Assembly: GCF_004343305.1 (NCBI RefSeq)
Contig: NZ_SMAF01000010.1
Coordinates: 36,171-100,170, forward strand
Direction of reading: 5' to 3'
DNA from: Pseudofulvimonas gallinarii
GTDB taxonomy: Bacteria > Pseudomonadota > Gammaproteobacteria > Xanthomonadales > UBA2363
DNA length: 64,000 bases
Each line of letters opens with the position of its first letter. The stretch's first letter is position 1. The translations under genes and the position numbers were made by a program. Under the pieces are notes generated by a model, which saw nothing but the letters and a program-made list of their open reading frames with translations, ran no database searches and was not told the origin of the DNA. This document shows positions 38,892-48,305 of the stretch, piece by piece.

Positions 38892-39041
38892 GGCCGGGTC
38901 CGGCGTCGCGCGGTGCGCACGCGCCGGAACCCGTGACCGGCCGTCGGCCCCCCTGATCCCGCATCCGTGGCTGCGGACCACCCGGGACCGCGGCCGCTGC
39001 GGCCTCAGGAGAATGCGGGCGGCCCTTTCCGCGGGCGCCGC

Positions 39042-39047
39042 TAGAAT
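39042..39047 (+). promoter_or_regulatory. -10 box TAGAAT giving a leaderless mRNA
   Basis: TAGAAT lies 6 bp before the ATG at 39054, so initiation 7 bp downstream would fall on the A of the start codon. No ribosome site is present between them. Confidence 0.5.
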
Positions 39048-39053
39048 GAGCCC

Positions 39054-39917
39054 ATGACCACCGTTGCGCTTGTCACTGCCATCGCATCCTGCGTCCTCGA
39101 CGAGGACCTCGCCCCGCTCGCCGCTGCCTGCGGTCGTGCCGGCATCGAACCGGTCATCGTCGCCTGGGACGACCCGACCGTGTCCTGGTCGCGGTTCGAC
39201 GGCATCGTGCTGCGCTCGACCTGGGACTACATCAGCAGGCTCGACGGGTTTCTCGCCTGGTGCGGCCGCGATGCGGTGGCAAGGCGGCTGTTCAACGCGC
39301 CCGAAGTCGTGCGCTGGAACGTCGACAAGCGCTACCTTGGAGAGCTGGCGAAAAGTGGCGTGCCGGTGATCCCGTCGCATTACTTCGCTCCGGGCGAGGA
39401 CATCGTGTTGCCGGACAGCGGCGAGTTCGTCGCCAAGCCCTGCGTCGGCGCCGGCTCTGCAGGCGTGCGCCGCTTCCGTGCCGGCGAACGCGACGAGGCG
39501 GCACGCCATGTCCGCGAACTGCTCGACAGCGGATCACACGTCCTGGTGCAGCCGTACCTGGAGGACGTGGACAGCACCGGCGAAACCGCGCTGCTGTTCT
39601 ACGACGGCGGGTTCTCGCACGCCATCCGCAAGGCGCCGCTGCTGCATCGCGACGCCGCCATCGGCACGGCGCTGTTCGCGCAGGAACGCATCAGCGCGCG
39701 GCAGCCTTCGGATGCGGAACTCGAAGTCGCCCGCCAGGTGCTGTCGGCGCTGCCCTTCGCAACGCCGGCCTATGCGCGCGTTGACCTGCTGCCGTCGCCA
39801 TCCGGGCCGATGCTGCTGGAACTGGAGCTGGTCGAGCCGTCGATGTTCTTCGCGTCCGCACCAGACGCCGCCGACCGCTTCGCCGCCACCCTGCGGCAGC
39901 GCCTGCGCGGCAGCTGA
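39054..39917 (+). CDS. ATP-grasp domain protein, RimK/glutathione-synthetase-like, substrate unknown
   Basis: A 287-residue protein with an N-terminal alpha/beta domain (VALVTAIASCVLDEDLAPLAAAC, then IVLRSTWDYI) and an ATP-grasp fold. Visible elements are EVVRWNVDKRYLGELAKSGVPVIPS, the lysine in GEFVAKPCVGAGSAGVRRF, VQPYLEDVDSTGETALLFYDG and the metal-binding MLLELELVEPSMFF. Related proteins include the DcsG ligase of cycloserine synthesis, but here no biosynthetic partners are adjacent, so the ligated substrates cannot be inferred. It is monocistronic and convergent with speA; 20 bp separate the stops. Confidence 0.82.
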   Translation: MTTVALVTAIASCVLDEDLAPLAAACGRAGIEPVIVAWDDPTVSWSRFDGIVLRSTWDYISRLDGFLAWCGRDAVARRLFNAPEVVRWNVDKRYLGELAKSGVPVIPSHYFAPGEDIVLPDSGEFVAKPCVGAGSAGVRRFRAGERDEAARHVRELLDSGSHVLVQPYLEDVDSTGETALLFYDGGFSHAIRKAPLLHRDAAIGTALFAQERISARQPSDAELEVARQVLSALPFATPAYARVDLLPSPSGPMLLELELVEPSMFFASAPDAADRFAATLRQRLRGS

Positions 39918-39937
39918 CCGCGAGGACTTCGCCGGCC

Positions 39938-41818
39938 TCAGCCGGCGTCGTCCAGATAGGTGTAGGCGGTCAGGCCGGCTTCCAGATGGCCGTGCAGCGA
40001 GGCGCGCTCTGCCGGCGCCAGGCCGGCGCGATCGAGCTTCTGCGCGAACAGCCGGCGCAGGTCGTTGACGTCGTAGCCGACCATGCCGAGCAGGCGGTCG
40101 GCGCTGTCGCCGCGGCGCGGCTGGCGCAGGCGGAAACCGTCGCCATCCAGCACCACGTCGACCGAATCGGTGTCGCCGAACAGGTTGTGGATGTCGCCCA
40201 GCGTCTCCTGGTAGGCGCCGACCAGGAAGAAGCCCAGGTGGTAGGCCTCGCCTTCGCGCAGGGCGTGCAGTGGCAGGCTGGAATCGACGCCCTCGGAATC
40301 CACGTACAGGTCGATGCGGCCGTCGGAATCGCAGGTCAGGTCGGCGATCACGCCGTTGCGGTCCGGACGCTCGTCCAGCCGCGTGATCGGCACGATCGGG
40401 AACACCTGGTCGATCGCCCAGACGTCGGGAATCGACTGGAACACGGAGAAATTGACGAAGTACTTGTCGACCAGCTTGTCGTTGAGGTCGTCCAGCACCT
40501 GCCGGTGCGCGCGCTCCTCGTTCTTCAGGCGCGCACGCACGCCGTGGGCAATGGCGTAGAACAGATCGTCGAGCGCGGCGCGGTCCTCTATCGAAAGTTC
40601 ACCCTGTGCGTAGCGCGCCTGGCCTTCCGCGAGGTAGTGCACCGCCTCGTGGTACAGCTCCAGCGGTGGCCGGCGGTCGAAGGCGGTCAGGATCTCGCGC
40701 AGGTGCCACAGCGCGCTCGGCTCGTCCTCGCGCTCGGCCGGCACGGCGCCCAGCGGCGCCGTCTCGACTTCGCTGACGCCGGCAACCAGCACGGCATGGT
40801 GCGCGGTCATCGCGCGCCCGGCCTCGGTGATCACATGCGGTGCCGCGATGCCATTGGCGCGACAGGCCTCGTCGATGGCTTCCACCACCGTCGACGCATA
40901 CTGCTCGAGCGAATAGTTGATCGAACAGTAGCTGCGCGAACGCGTGCCTTCGTAGTCGATTCCGAGGCCACCACCGACGTCCATGTAGCGGATGTCGGCG
41001 CCGAGGCGGACCAGCTCGGACATGTAGCGCGTCGCCTCGCGCATGCCGCCGGCAATGTCGCGCAGATTGGAAATCTGCGAGCCCATGTGGAAGTGCAAAA
41101 GGCGCAGCGCATCGAGCTTGCCGACGGCGCGCAGCCGCTCGGCAAGATCGAGCAGCTGCCGCGGCGACAGGCCGAACTTGGCCTTGTCGCCACCGGTGTT
41201 CTGCCACTTGCCGGCGCCCAGCGATGCCAGGCGCAGGCGCGCGCCCAGCAGCGGCTCGACGCCCAGCGCGGCCGATTCCTCGAGCACGGTGTCGAGCTCG
41301 GACGGCTTCTCGATGACAATGAAGACGTCCAGGCCGAGCTTGCGGCCGATCAGCGCCAGGCGGATGTACTCGCGGTCCTTGTAGCCATTGCAGATGACGA
41401 TGCCGCCGCGCGACAGCGCCAACACGGCCACCAGCTCCGGCTTGCTGCCCGCTTCCAGGCCGAAGCCCGGACCGGCGCGCGCGACCAGTTCGCCGGCGAC
41501 GCTGAGGTGCTGGTTGACCTTGATCGGATAGACCGCGGTGTAGCCGCCGTCATAGTCGAACTCCGCCATCGCGGTGGCGAACGCCGCCTGCATGCGGGCG
41601 AGGCGGTCGCCGAGGATGTCGGAGAAGCGAACCAGCAGCGGCATCTTCAGGCCCTGGCCGCGTGCCTGTTCGACCACGTCGGCCAGCGCCACCTGCCGGC
41701 GGGCGTCGCGGTCCGGCCGCACGACCAGACGGCCGGCGCCGTCGACGTCGAAGTAGCCCTCGCCCCAGTACGGCAACGAGTAGGTCCGGCGGGCGTCATC
41801 CAGGGAGAAAGCGGGCAT
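39938..41818 (-). CDS. speA: Biosynthetic arginine decarboxylase
   Basis: PLP-dependent decarboxylation of arginine to agmatine, first step of the agmatine route to putrescine. The 626-residue protein is near the usual 630-660. It has the fold-type III barrel with the PLP lysine at ~100 in YTAVYPIKVNQHL, the phosphate-binding MDVGGGLGIDYEG, HFHMGSQISNLRDI, and the C-terminal sandwich with IADLTCDSDGRIDLYVD. It is divergent from spermidine synthase with 128 bp between starts, so both polyamine genes can share control. Confidence 0.97.
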   Translation of the reverse strand: MPAFSLDDARRTYSLPYWGEGYFDVDGAGRLVVRPDRDARRQVALADVVEQARGQGLKMPLLVRFSDILGDRLARMQAAFATAMAEFDYDGGYTAVYPIKVNQHLSVAGELVARAGPGFGLEAGSKPELVAVLALSRGGIVICNGYKDREYIRLALIGRKLGLDVFIVIEKPSELDTVLEESAALGVEPLLGARLRLASLGAGKWQNTGGDKAKFGLSPRQLLDLAERLRAVGKLDALRLLHFHMGSQISNLRDIAGGMREATRYMSELVRLGADIRYMDVGGGLGIDYEGTRSRSYCSINYSLEQYASTVVEAIDEACRANGIAAPHVITEAGRAMTAHHAVLVAGVSEVETAPLGAVPAEREDEPSALWHLREILTAFDRRPPLELYHEAVHYLAEGQARYAQGELSIEDRAALDDLFYAIAHGVRARLKNEERAHRQVLDDLNDKLVDKYFVNFSVFQSIPDVWAIDQVFPIVPITRLDERPDRNGVIADLTCDSDGRIDLYVDSEGVDSSLPLHALREGEAYHLGFFLVGAYQETLGDIHNLFGDTDSVDVVLDGDGFRLRQPRRGDSADRLLGMVGYDVNDLRRLFAQKLDRAGLAPAERASLHGHLEAGLTAYTYLDDAG

Positions 41819-41915
41819 CGGCAGGTCCAGGCGGTTCCGGGAGGGACAAGCGGCGGATTCTACAGCCCGCTCGCTGTACCGATGGCCCGGCCTCCGGTCC
41901 GGGCGCGGACTCGGC

Positions 41916-41921
41916 TACAAT
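41916..41921 (+). promoter_or_regulatory. -10 box TACAAT of speE
   Basis: GCTACAAT with its core at 41916-41921, 25 bp before the speE start, giving a ~19-nt leader. The -35 region is a weak match. Confidence 0.5.
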
Positions 41922-41946
41922 GCGGATCCCTTCAAAGCGCAACGCC

Positions 41947-42807
41947 ATGTCCGACGCCACTGCCCCGACCTGGTTCAACGAGAACCACGACTACTCCGGT
42001 TCCGCCATCGGTTTCCGCGTGACCCGACGACTGCACGCCGAGCAGACGCCGTTCCAGAACATCGAGATCTGGGAGAGCACCGACTGGGGCAACGTCATGG
42101 TCATCGACGGCTGCATGATGGTCACCACCCGCGACAATTTCCTCTACCACGAGATGATGTCGCATCCGGTGCTGTTCTCGCATCCGCGCGCCAAGCGCGT
42201 CGTGATCATCGGCGGCGGCGACTGCGGCACGCTGCGCGAAGTGCTGCGCCACGACGAAGTCGAGAAGTGCACACAGATCGAGATCGACGAGCGCGTCACC
42301 CGCCTGGCCGAGGAGTACTTTCCGGAACTGTGCGAGGCCAACAACGATCCGCGTGCCGAGCTGCGTTTCGAGGACGGCCTGAAGTTCATGGCCGAAGTCG
42401 AGCCGGAATCGATCGACGTCATCATCGTCGACTCCACCGACCCCATCGGCCCGGCAGAAGGCCTGTTCAATGAAGCCTTCTACCGCAACGCGCTCAAGGC
42501 CCTGCGTGCCGGCGGCATCCTGGTGCAGCAGAGCGAATCGCCGCTGGTGCACACCGACCTGCTGCGCGACATGCGCAGCAAGATGAAGGGCTGCGGCTTC
42601 GCCTCGCTGCGCACGCTGTGCTTCCCGCAGCCGTGCTACCCGTCCGGCTGGTGGAGCTGCACCATGGCACGCAAGGGCGTGGAGCTGGACGGCTTCCGCG
42701 AACGCGGCGCCCAGACCAAGACCTTCAAGACGCGCTACTACAACGCCGAGATCCATCGCGCCGCCCTGGCGATGCCGGAATTCCTGCGCGAGGCGCTGGG
42801 CGAGTAA
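41947..42807 (+). CDS. speE: Spermidine synthase (polyamine aminopropyltransferase)
   Basis: Transfers the aminopropyl group of decarboxylated SAM to putrescine. The 286-residue protein is full length: TWFNENHDYSGSAIGFRV at the N-terminus, DGCMMVTTRDNFLYHEMMSHP, the nucleotide-binding VVIIGGGDCGTLREVLRH, IEIDERVTRLAEEYFPELC, and VDSTDPIGPAEGLFN with the catalytic Asp. SpeD, which supplies decarboxylated SAM, is not in this window. Start ATG 41947 is set by the family N-terminus; longer frames run through the promoter. Confidence 0.97.
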   Translation: MSDATAPTWFNENHDYSGSAIGFRVTRRLHAEQTPFQNIEIWESTDWGNVMVIDGCMMVTTRDNFLYHEMMSHPVLFSHPRAKRVVIIGGGDCGTLREVLRHDEVEKCTQIEIDERVTRLAEEYFPELCEANNDPRAELRFEDGLKFMAEVEPESIDVIIVDSTDPIGPAEGLFNEAFYRNALKALRAGGILVQQSESPLVHTDLLRDMRSKMKGCGFASLRTLCFPQPCYPSGWWSCTMARKGVELDGFRERGAQTKTFKTRYYNAEIHRAALAMPEFLREALGE

Positions 42808-42836
42808 ACCCGCCCGATCCGTCGATGGCGCCGTGC

Positions 42837-43064
42837 TCAGGCGCCGTCGACGTCGACCAGCTTGAGCCGGCCACCGGCGCCGCTGCGGATGCTGACCTGT
42901 GCCTTGCGCACGCCCATCGCTTTCGCCACCAGCGCGATCAGCGCCGCATTCGCCTTGCCGTCCACCGGCTGCGCCTTGATCTTCGCCAGCCAGGTGCCGT
43001 CTTCCTGCCGTTCCAGGCTGTCTTCCCGCGCGTTCGGTTTGACCTTGATCTGCATTGTCGCCAT
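42837..43064 (-). CDS. DUF167 (YggU) family protein
   Basis: A 75-residue cytosolic protein. MQIKVKPNAREDSLERQEDGTWLAKIKAQPVDGKANAALIALVAKAMGV is the DUF167 pattern, with the invariant PVDGKAN motif. Structures of the family are known but the function is not. The gene is usually next to yggT, which is absent here; it stands alone, convergent with speE 29 bp away. Confidence 0.88.
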   Translation of the reverse strand: MATMQIKVKPNAREDSLERQEDGTWLAKIKAQPVDGKANAALIALVAKAMGVRKAQVSIRSGAGGRLKLVDVDGA

Positions 43065-43350
43065 GCACGGATGATAGCGGCGGCAGGTCCCTCATCCGGC
43101 GGCGGTGCCGTGGCATCGGCTCGGCGCGGTCCGTTGCTGTCCTGTCGCAACGCGTGTCCCGTCCCGGCCGCCTTTTTTCGTGTGGGTGTGTAGCGAAGCC
43201 GGGGAAAAGCGGCTCCGCATCCAATTGACGCGGCGCGTCAGAGCGGCCCGCGAGTTTGTTGCGCCGCGTCTCGGTTTCCCCGGCAGTGCGTGCTTCCATA
43301 CCGGAACGTATCCCGCCCGCGGCGGGTCACCAGTTTTCCGGGAGGCTTCC

Positions 43351-46218
43351 ATGAAACGAATCTCTGCGTCGCATCCGCGCCGGCGGCTGCTTTGCCACGC
43401 GCTGATGCTGGCCGGCCTGGCCGGTGCCGCCAGCGTCCATGCCCAGACCTACCAGGCGCCGACGCTCAGCGGACCGGGCACCATCGGCTATGACGCCGAG
43501 GGCGTGCCCCTGGTGCGCGGACGCACGGACAACGACACCGCCTTCCTGCAGGGCTGGGCGCACGCGCGTGACCGCTTCTTCCAGATGGACTTCAACCGTC
43601 GCGGCGCCAGCGGCACCGTCGCCGAACTGGTCGGCCCGGCGGCGCTGGCCAACGACGTGCAGACGCGCACCATGGGCCTGCGCCGCGCCGCGCAGAAGAC
43701 CTGGCCGGCGCTGTCCGATGACACCCGCGGCTGGCTGAAGGCCTACGCCGATGGCGTCAACCACTGGCTGCGCAACAACCCGCTGCCGCCGGAATACGGC
43801 GCCCTGGAAATCACCCGCGTGCCGGAGTGGACGCCGGTCGACACGCTGGTGATCGGCAAGGCCCTGGCCTTCCAGCTGTCGTTCGACCTCGACATCGAAC
43901 AGACGCTGCGCTTCGCCGCCTACCAGCAGGCCGGGGCCGTCGCCGGCTTCGACGCGGCGGCGCTGTATTTCGGCGACACCCATCGCATCGCGCCACCCGA
44001 CGACCGAGTCAGCGTGCCGGGCTTCATGACCGGCGCCACCGTCGCCGGCGACGACGTCCACAAGCTGGCCGGGCAGGCGCTGAATCCGATCGAACCGATC
44101 AGCGCCGAGACCGTCGCCATGGCGCAGGCGCTGCAGGAGAAGCTTGCCGGCGTCGAACTGCTCGGCTATTCACTGGGCCGCAAAGAAGGCCTGATCGGCA
44201 GCAATGAATGGGCGGTATCGGGGCAGCACACCGCCAGCGGCAAGGCACTGGTCGCCAACGATCCGCACCTCGCGCTGGACCTGCCGTCGGTCTTCATCAC
44301 GCACCATATCCAGTCCACCGATCCGCGCCACGGCGGCCAGCCGATGGATGCCGTCGGGGTCAGCCTGCCCGGCGTGCCGGGCATCATCCAGGGTTGCAAC
44401 CAGCGCATCTGCTGGGGCACGACGACGAACTCGCTGGACGTCACCGACGTGTTCCAGGAGCGCTTCCAGGTCAACACGCTCGGCCTTCCCTACGCCACGC
44501 TGCACAACGGCCAGGCCGAGCCCGTGCAATGGGTGGTGCAGAGCTTCTTCGTCAACAACATCGGTGATGGCCAGCCGGACAATGTCAGCCGTGACAATTC
44601 GATCGGCTATCTCAACGGCGGCATTACCGTCATCGTGCCGCGTCGCAACCACGGCCCGGTCGTCCAGATCAGTGGCGACCAGGGCCTGTCGGTGGCGTTC
44701 GCCGGCTGGGGCGCGACCTTCGAACTGGAATCGTTCCGCCGCATCAACAGCGCGCGCAACCTGGAGGAGTTCCAGTCGGCCCTGAACTACTTCGACTTCG
44801 GCTCGCAGAATTTCATCTACGGCGACGTCGACGGCAACATCGGCTACTTCGTCACCGGCGAGGCGCCGATCCGCGACGACCTGCAGAACATGCAGGCGCC
44901 CGATGGCGGCATCCCGCCCTGGTTCATCCGCGACAGCCAGCGTCGCCACGACTGGCTGCCCATGCGCAACCGGCAGCCGGCGCAGGCGCTGCCGTTCGAA
45001 GTGCTGCCGCCGTCGGAACTGCCGCACGCGATCAATCCGGCCAGCGGCTACCTGGCGAACGCCAACAACGATCCTTCCGGCTATTCGCTGGACAACAACG
45101 CGCTCAACCAGCTGCGCCCGGGCGGCGGCATCCACTTCATCGACAAGGGCGGCGCCTCGGCCTATCGCATCGGCCGCATCGACCGTGAACTGCAGCGCCT
45201 CATCGCCAGCGGCCGCAAGATCACCGCCGACGACATGAAGCAGCTGCAGGCGAACAACCAGTCGATGGACGCCGAGCTGGTGCTGCCGCACCTGCTCAAT
45301 GCCTGGAACAACGCCGGCGCCGGCGGTGCCTGGGCGAACCTTGCCGCGTTCCGCAACGACGCCCGCATGAGCGAGGCCATCGCGCGCCTGTCGGCCTGGA
45401 ACTACTCGACGCCGACCGGCATTCCGCAGGGCTTCGATCCGGGTGACAACCCGAATGCGTTGCCGCAGCCCTCGCAGTCGGAAATCGACGCCAGTGTCGC
45501 CGCCACGCTGTGGGCGACGTGGCGAAGTGCCGCCGTGCGTTCGACCATCGACGCCACGCTGCAGCGCGTGGGTCTCGGCGCGGCACTGCCGGGCGCGGGT
45601 GACGCATATGCCGGACTGAAGTTCCAGCTCGACTACTTCGACACGCTCGGTGGCCGCGGCGTTTCCGGCCTGAACTTCTTCCAGGTCGATGGCGCACCGA
45701 CGTCCGCCGCCGCACGCGACTACGTGTTGCTCAAGGCGCTGAAGGACAGCCTCGACGCACTGGCCAGCCCGGCCTACGCGGCCGCGTTCGGTGGCTCGAC
45801 GTCGCTGTCCGACTATCGCTGGGGCCGCCTGCACCGCATCGTCTTCGACCACCCGCTGGGCGGGCCCTTCAACCTGCCGGGTGCCAATCCCTACGGCTTC
45901 AGCCACCTGTCGCCGGAACTGCCGGGCATCCCGCGTCCGGGCGGTTACGAGGTCGTCGACGCGTCCGGCCATGGCATCCGCAACCAGGGCAGCAATGGCT
46001 TCACGTTCGGCAGTGGCCCGGCGCGACGTTTCGTTGGCGAAATGAGCACGCCGATCAAGGCCTGGCAGGTGATTCCGGGCGGCCAGAGCGGTGTCCTGGG
46101 CAGCCCGCTGTACGCCAGCCAGCTGGGACGCTGGCTGACCAACCAGTACCAGACACTGGCGGTCAGCGCGAGCGCCGCAGCCCCTCAGGTCACCACCGAG
46201 ATCCGCTTCAGTCCCTGA
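43351..46218 (+). CDS. Penicillin acylase family protein (secreted Ntn-hydrolase)
   Basis: A 955-residue exported amidase precursor. Signal peptide ~1-31 (ends VHAQ). The alpha chain begins with TIGYDAEGVPLVRGRTDNDTAFLQGWAHARDRFFQMD. The autoprocessing site is at about 287, in LIGSNEWAVSGQHTASGKALVANDPHL, where the serine of SNEW becomes the N-terminal nucleophile of the beta chain. LPGVPGIIQGCNQRICWGTTTN and RNHGPVVQ carry further active-site strands. Members hydrolyse N-acyl compounds such as penicillins or acyl-homoserine lactones; specificity cannot be told here, and quorum-quenching activity is possible. GGGAGG precedes the ATG. Confidence 0.93.
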   Translation: MKRISASHPRRRLLCHALMLAGLAGAASVHAQTYQAPTLSGPGTIGYDAEGVPLVRGRTDNDTAFLQGWAHARDRFFQMDFNRRGASGTVAELVGPAALANDVQTRTMGLRRAAQKTWPALSDDTRGWLKAYADGVNHWLRNNPLPPEYGALEITRVPEWTPVDTLVIGKALAFQLSFDLDIEQTLRFAAYQQAGAVAGFDAAALYFGDTHRIAPPDDRVSVPGFMTGATVAGDDVHKLAGQALNPIEPISAETVAMAQALQEKLAGVELLGYSLGRKEGLIGSNEWAVSGQHTASGKALVANDPHLALDLPSVFITHHIQSTDPRHGGQPMDAVGVSLPGVPGIIQGCNQRICWGTTTNSLDVTDVFQERFQVNTLGLPYATLHNGQAEPVQWVVQSFFVNNIGDGQPDNVSRDNSIGYLNGGITVIVPRRNHGPVVQISGDQGLSVAFAGWGATFELESFRRINSARNLEEFQSALNYFDFGSQNFIYGDVDGNIGYFVTGEAPIRDDLQNMQAPDGGIPPWFIRDSQRRHDWLPMRNRQPAQALPFEVLPPSELPHAINPASGYLANANNDPSGYSLDNNALNQLRPGGGIHFIDKGGASAYRIGRIDRELQRLIASGRKITADDMKQLQANNQSMDAELVLPHLLNAWNNAGAGGAWANLAAFRNDARMSEAIARLSAWNYSTPTGIPQGFDPGDNPNALPQPSQSEIDASVAATLWATWRSAAVRSTIDATLQRVGLGAALPGAGDAYAGLKFQLDYFDTLGGRGVSGLNFFQVDGAPTSAAARDYVLLKALKDSLDALASPAYAAAFGGSTSLSDYRWGRLHRIVFDHPLGGPFNLPGANPYGFSHLSPELPGIPRPGGYEVVDASGHGIRNQGSNGFTFGSGPARRFVGEMSTPIKAWQVIPGGQSGVLGSPLYASQLGRWLTNQYQTLAVSASAAAPQVTTEIRFSP

Positions 46219-46232
46219 GTCATTGCCCTCGC

Positions 46233-46265
46233 GGCAGGTACCGGCATTCATCGCCGGTACCTGCC
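46233..46265. terminator. Perfect 13-bp hairpin between convergent genes
   Basis: GGCAGGTACCGGC - 7-nt loop - GCCGGTACCTGCC, lying 15 bp past the acylase stop and 50 bp past the thioesterase stop. It can serve both strands. Only a short TTG follows on the plus strand. Confidence 0.75.
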
Positions 46266-46314
46266 TTGCAATGCCGCCGCAGCGGCAATCGCGCCCTTGT
46301 TGAACCCGCGCCGG

Positions 46315-46806
46315 TCAGGCCTGCGCCGCGCTGCCGAGTTTGTCGACGTCGACCTGCACGAAGATCGAATCGCCGCGTGCGGTGAGGACGTCGCCGGCAT
46401 GGACCTCGCAGAGCACGCGCGTCTTGCGCGCGACCTCGCCTTCGACGCGCGCCGTCAACGTCAACGCCCGGCCCAGCGGCGTCGGCTTCACATAGTCCAG
46501 GCCAAGGTGCGCGGTCACGCAATGGATCGCCGGCAGCGTTCCCGGCGCGCGACCCTGGGCGCGATAGTGATACGCCATCGCGGTCCAGTTCGAGTGGCAG
46601 TCCACCAGCATGGCCAGCAGGCCGCCGTAAAGCAGTCCGGGCCAGCCGACGAACTCGTCACTGGGCGTGAACCGCGCCACGACATGGACGCCGTCCTCGT
46701 GCCAGTGGCTCTTGATGTGCAGGCCAGTGGGATGGGCCGGTCCGCAGCCGTAGCAGATGCCTTCGGCGTGGGCGAGGTCCTGGATGGCGGGCGAATCTGA
46801 AGTCAT
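46315..46806 (-). CDS. PaaI-type hotdog-fold thioesterase
   Basis: A 163-residue protein predicted to hydrolyse acyl-CoA thioesters. It carries CYGCGPAHPTGLHIKS near the N-terminus, then the hotdog helix WPGLLYGGLLAMLVDCHSNWTAMAYHY, and strands YVKPTPLGRALTLTARVEGEV and RGDSIFVQVD. Start ATG at 46806 fits the family; the frame extends much further upstream but without resemblance. A G10/C10 tract begins 11 bp before the start codon, in the place of the ribosome site. Confidence 0.85.
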   Translation of the reverse strand: MTSDSPAIQDLAHAEGICYGCGPAHPTGLHIKSHWHEDGVHVVARFTPSDEFVGWPGLLYGGLLAMLVDCHSNWTAMAYHYRAQGRAPGTLPAIHCVTAHLGLDYVKPTPLGRALTLTARVEGEVARKTRVLCEVHAGDVLTARGDSIFVQVDVDKLGSAAQA

Positions 46807-47162
46807 CGTGTATTCCGGGGGGGGGGCGGGTCGGCGCGACGGGCGCGCCGGCGATGGTAGCCGGCCACGTCCGCGTTTGCCCCTGATCCTGCGTTCCGGA
46901 CCCGAAAAGGGTGGCCAATGCGGGTGACCGCGCGCTGGCCCAGCGGGCGTGACGGCACGGCACGCGGGCAGCATTGCGCAGACATCCGCGGGGCGGCCGC
47001 GCCTCGATCCGCGGCCGTACCCGCTGCCGCATTTCCACGATCTGGCAGCGGCAGCCGGGGCGGCGAGGATCGCCACGCTGCGCCGGATTTGCGACACGCT
47101 TTGTGGTTGCCTGACGGAGCGCGTGCTAAGGTGCCGCACGCCCGTTTTTGCGAGTGATTTCC
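46807..47162. other. Divergent intergenic region with G10 tract
   Basis: 356 bp between the thioesterase and the PstS-like gene. A G10 homopolymer occupies 46817-46826. No credible gene. The right end holds the extended -10 promoter listed next. Confidence 0.5.
47124..47132 (+). promoter_or_regulatory. Extended -10 TGC-TAAGGT before the PstS-like gene
   Basis: TGCTAAGGT, an extended -10 element, lies 30 bp upstream of the ATG at 47163. No good -35; extended -10 promoters often lack one. Confidence 0.4.
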
Positions 47163-48305
47163 ATGGTTTTGCGTCGTTTCTCCGCGCTTTTGTTCAGCTT
47201 TGCCGCCCTCAGCTGGGCCGGCGCCAGCTTCGCCCAGTTGAACCTGCGTGGCGACTACGCCAGTGCACGCGGCATCACCGAAGTGGGTGCGCTGTATGCA
47301 CGCCAGCACCGGACCACGGTGAACGTGCGTCCGTTCAGCACCAATGCCGGCATCGATGGCGTGCTCAAGGGCGAGATCGACATCGCCGCGGCTGCGCGCC
47401 CGCCGATCGCTGCGCGCGCCGGCGAAAGCGAGCTGGTGTTCTGGCCGGTGGCCTGGGACGCGGTGGTATTCATCGTCCATCCCAGCAATCCGGTGCGGCA
47501 GCTGTCGGTGCAGCAGGTGCGCGACATCTTCCTGGGCAACCTCGACAACTGGAAGGAGGTCGGCGGCCGCGACGCACCGATCGACCTGTACTCGGTGATG
47601 GGCCCGTACGACGGCCTGGAGTCGTCGATCCGCCAGATCCTGTTCGGCAACCCCGGCTACATGGCCAAGATCGACCGCCTGTTCCTCAACCAGCACCAGA
47701 TCGAGGTGGGCGTGCAGATGGACCCGGATTCCATCGGCATGACGACGCTGGCCGGCCTGGACAAGCAGCGCGTGCGCGCCCTCGACATCGAGGGCGTCGC
47801 CGCCACCAAGGACACCGTCGCCGATGGCCGATACCTGCTGACGATTCCGCTCTATCTGGTCTATCGCGCCGACAGCCCCAAGGCGGCCGAGATCACCCGT
47901 TTCGCAGAGTTCCTGCGCACGCCGGTCGCCGAAGCGGTGATGGTCAACAAGCGCCTGGTGCCGCACCGCGACAACGAGGACTTCCGCACGCTGCACACGC
48001 AGCGCCTGGCGCGCCTGTGGGAACGCATGGGCGGTGAACCCGTCGCGCAGGCCACGCTGGCGCGGGCGTCGACCTCGTCCGAATCACCGGCGGCGGTAGC
48101 GCCGCCTGCGGAAGCGGCCGCCCCGGCGCCGGGCGCGACGCCTGCAGTCACTGCGACCGGCGCCGCCGTGGCGGCTGCCGCGCCGGCCGCGGAAGCCACG
48201 GGACCTGCCGTCGCCACGCCACCCGCCGGTCCGGTGATGACGGCGGCCGACGGCAGCGTCGAAGAACCGGCGTGCAAGAGACGGCTGTTCTCCCGCAAGT
48301 GCTGA
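47163..48305 (+). CDS. PstS-like periplasmic substrate-binding protein, orphan
   Basis: A 380-residue exported protein with a PBP-like (PstS superfamily) fold. Signal peptide ~1-24 (MVLRRFSALLFSFAALSWAG, ends SFAQ). Visible family features: VRPFSTNAGIDGVLKGEIDIAAAARP, VAWDAVVFIVHPSNPVRQLSVQQVRDIFLGNLDNWKEVGG and LTIPLYLVYR. The last ~75 residues form an Ala/Pro-rich tail ending in a basic ACKRRLFSRKC. No pst permease or ATPase gene is near, so transport is doubtful; sensing or scavenging are possible. The start is the ATG at 47163; upstream in-frame TTG and GTG codons would spoil the signal peptide. Confidence 0.82.
   Translation: MVLRRFSALLFSFAALSWAGASFAQLNLRGDYASARGITEVGALYARQHRTTVNVRPFSTNAGIDGVLKGEIDIAAAARPPIAARAGESELVFWPVAWDAVVFIVHPSNPVRQLSVQQVRDIFLGNLDNWKEVGGRDAPIDLYSVMGPYDGLESSIRQILFGNPGYMAKIDRLFLNQHQIEVGVQMDPDSIGMTTLAGLDKQRVRALDIEGVAATKDTVADGRYLLTIPLYLVYRADSPKAAEITRFAEFLRTPVAEAVMVNKRLVPHRDNEDFRTLHTQRLARLWERMGGEPVAQATLARASTSSESPAAVAPPAEAAAPAPGATPAVTATGAAVAAAAPAAEATGPAVATPPAGPVMTAADGSVEEPACKRRLFSRKC

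Noticed and set aside
46817..46826. G10 tract (with G10 at 6930-6939 and C9 at 496-504) as phase-variation switches
   Set aside because: At about 34% G, one or two 10-base G or C runs are expected by chance in 64 kb. The tract before the thioesterase is worth noting but is not evidence of phase variation.
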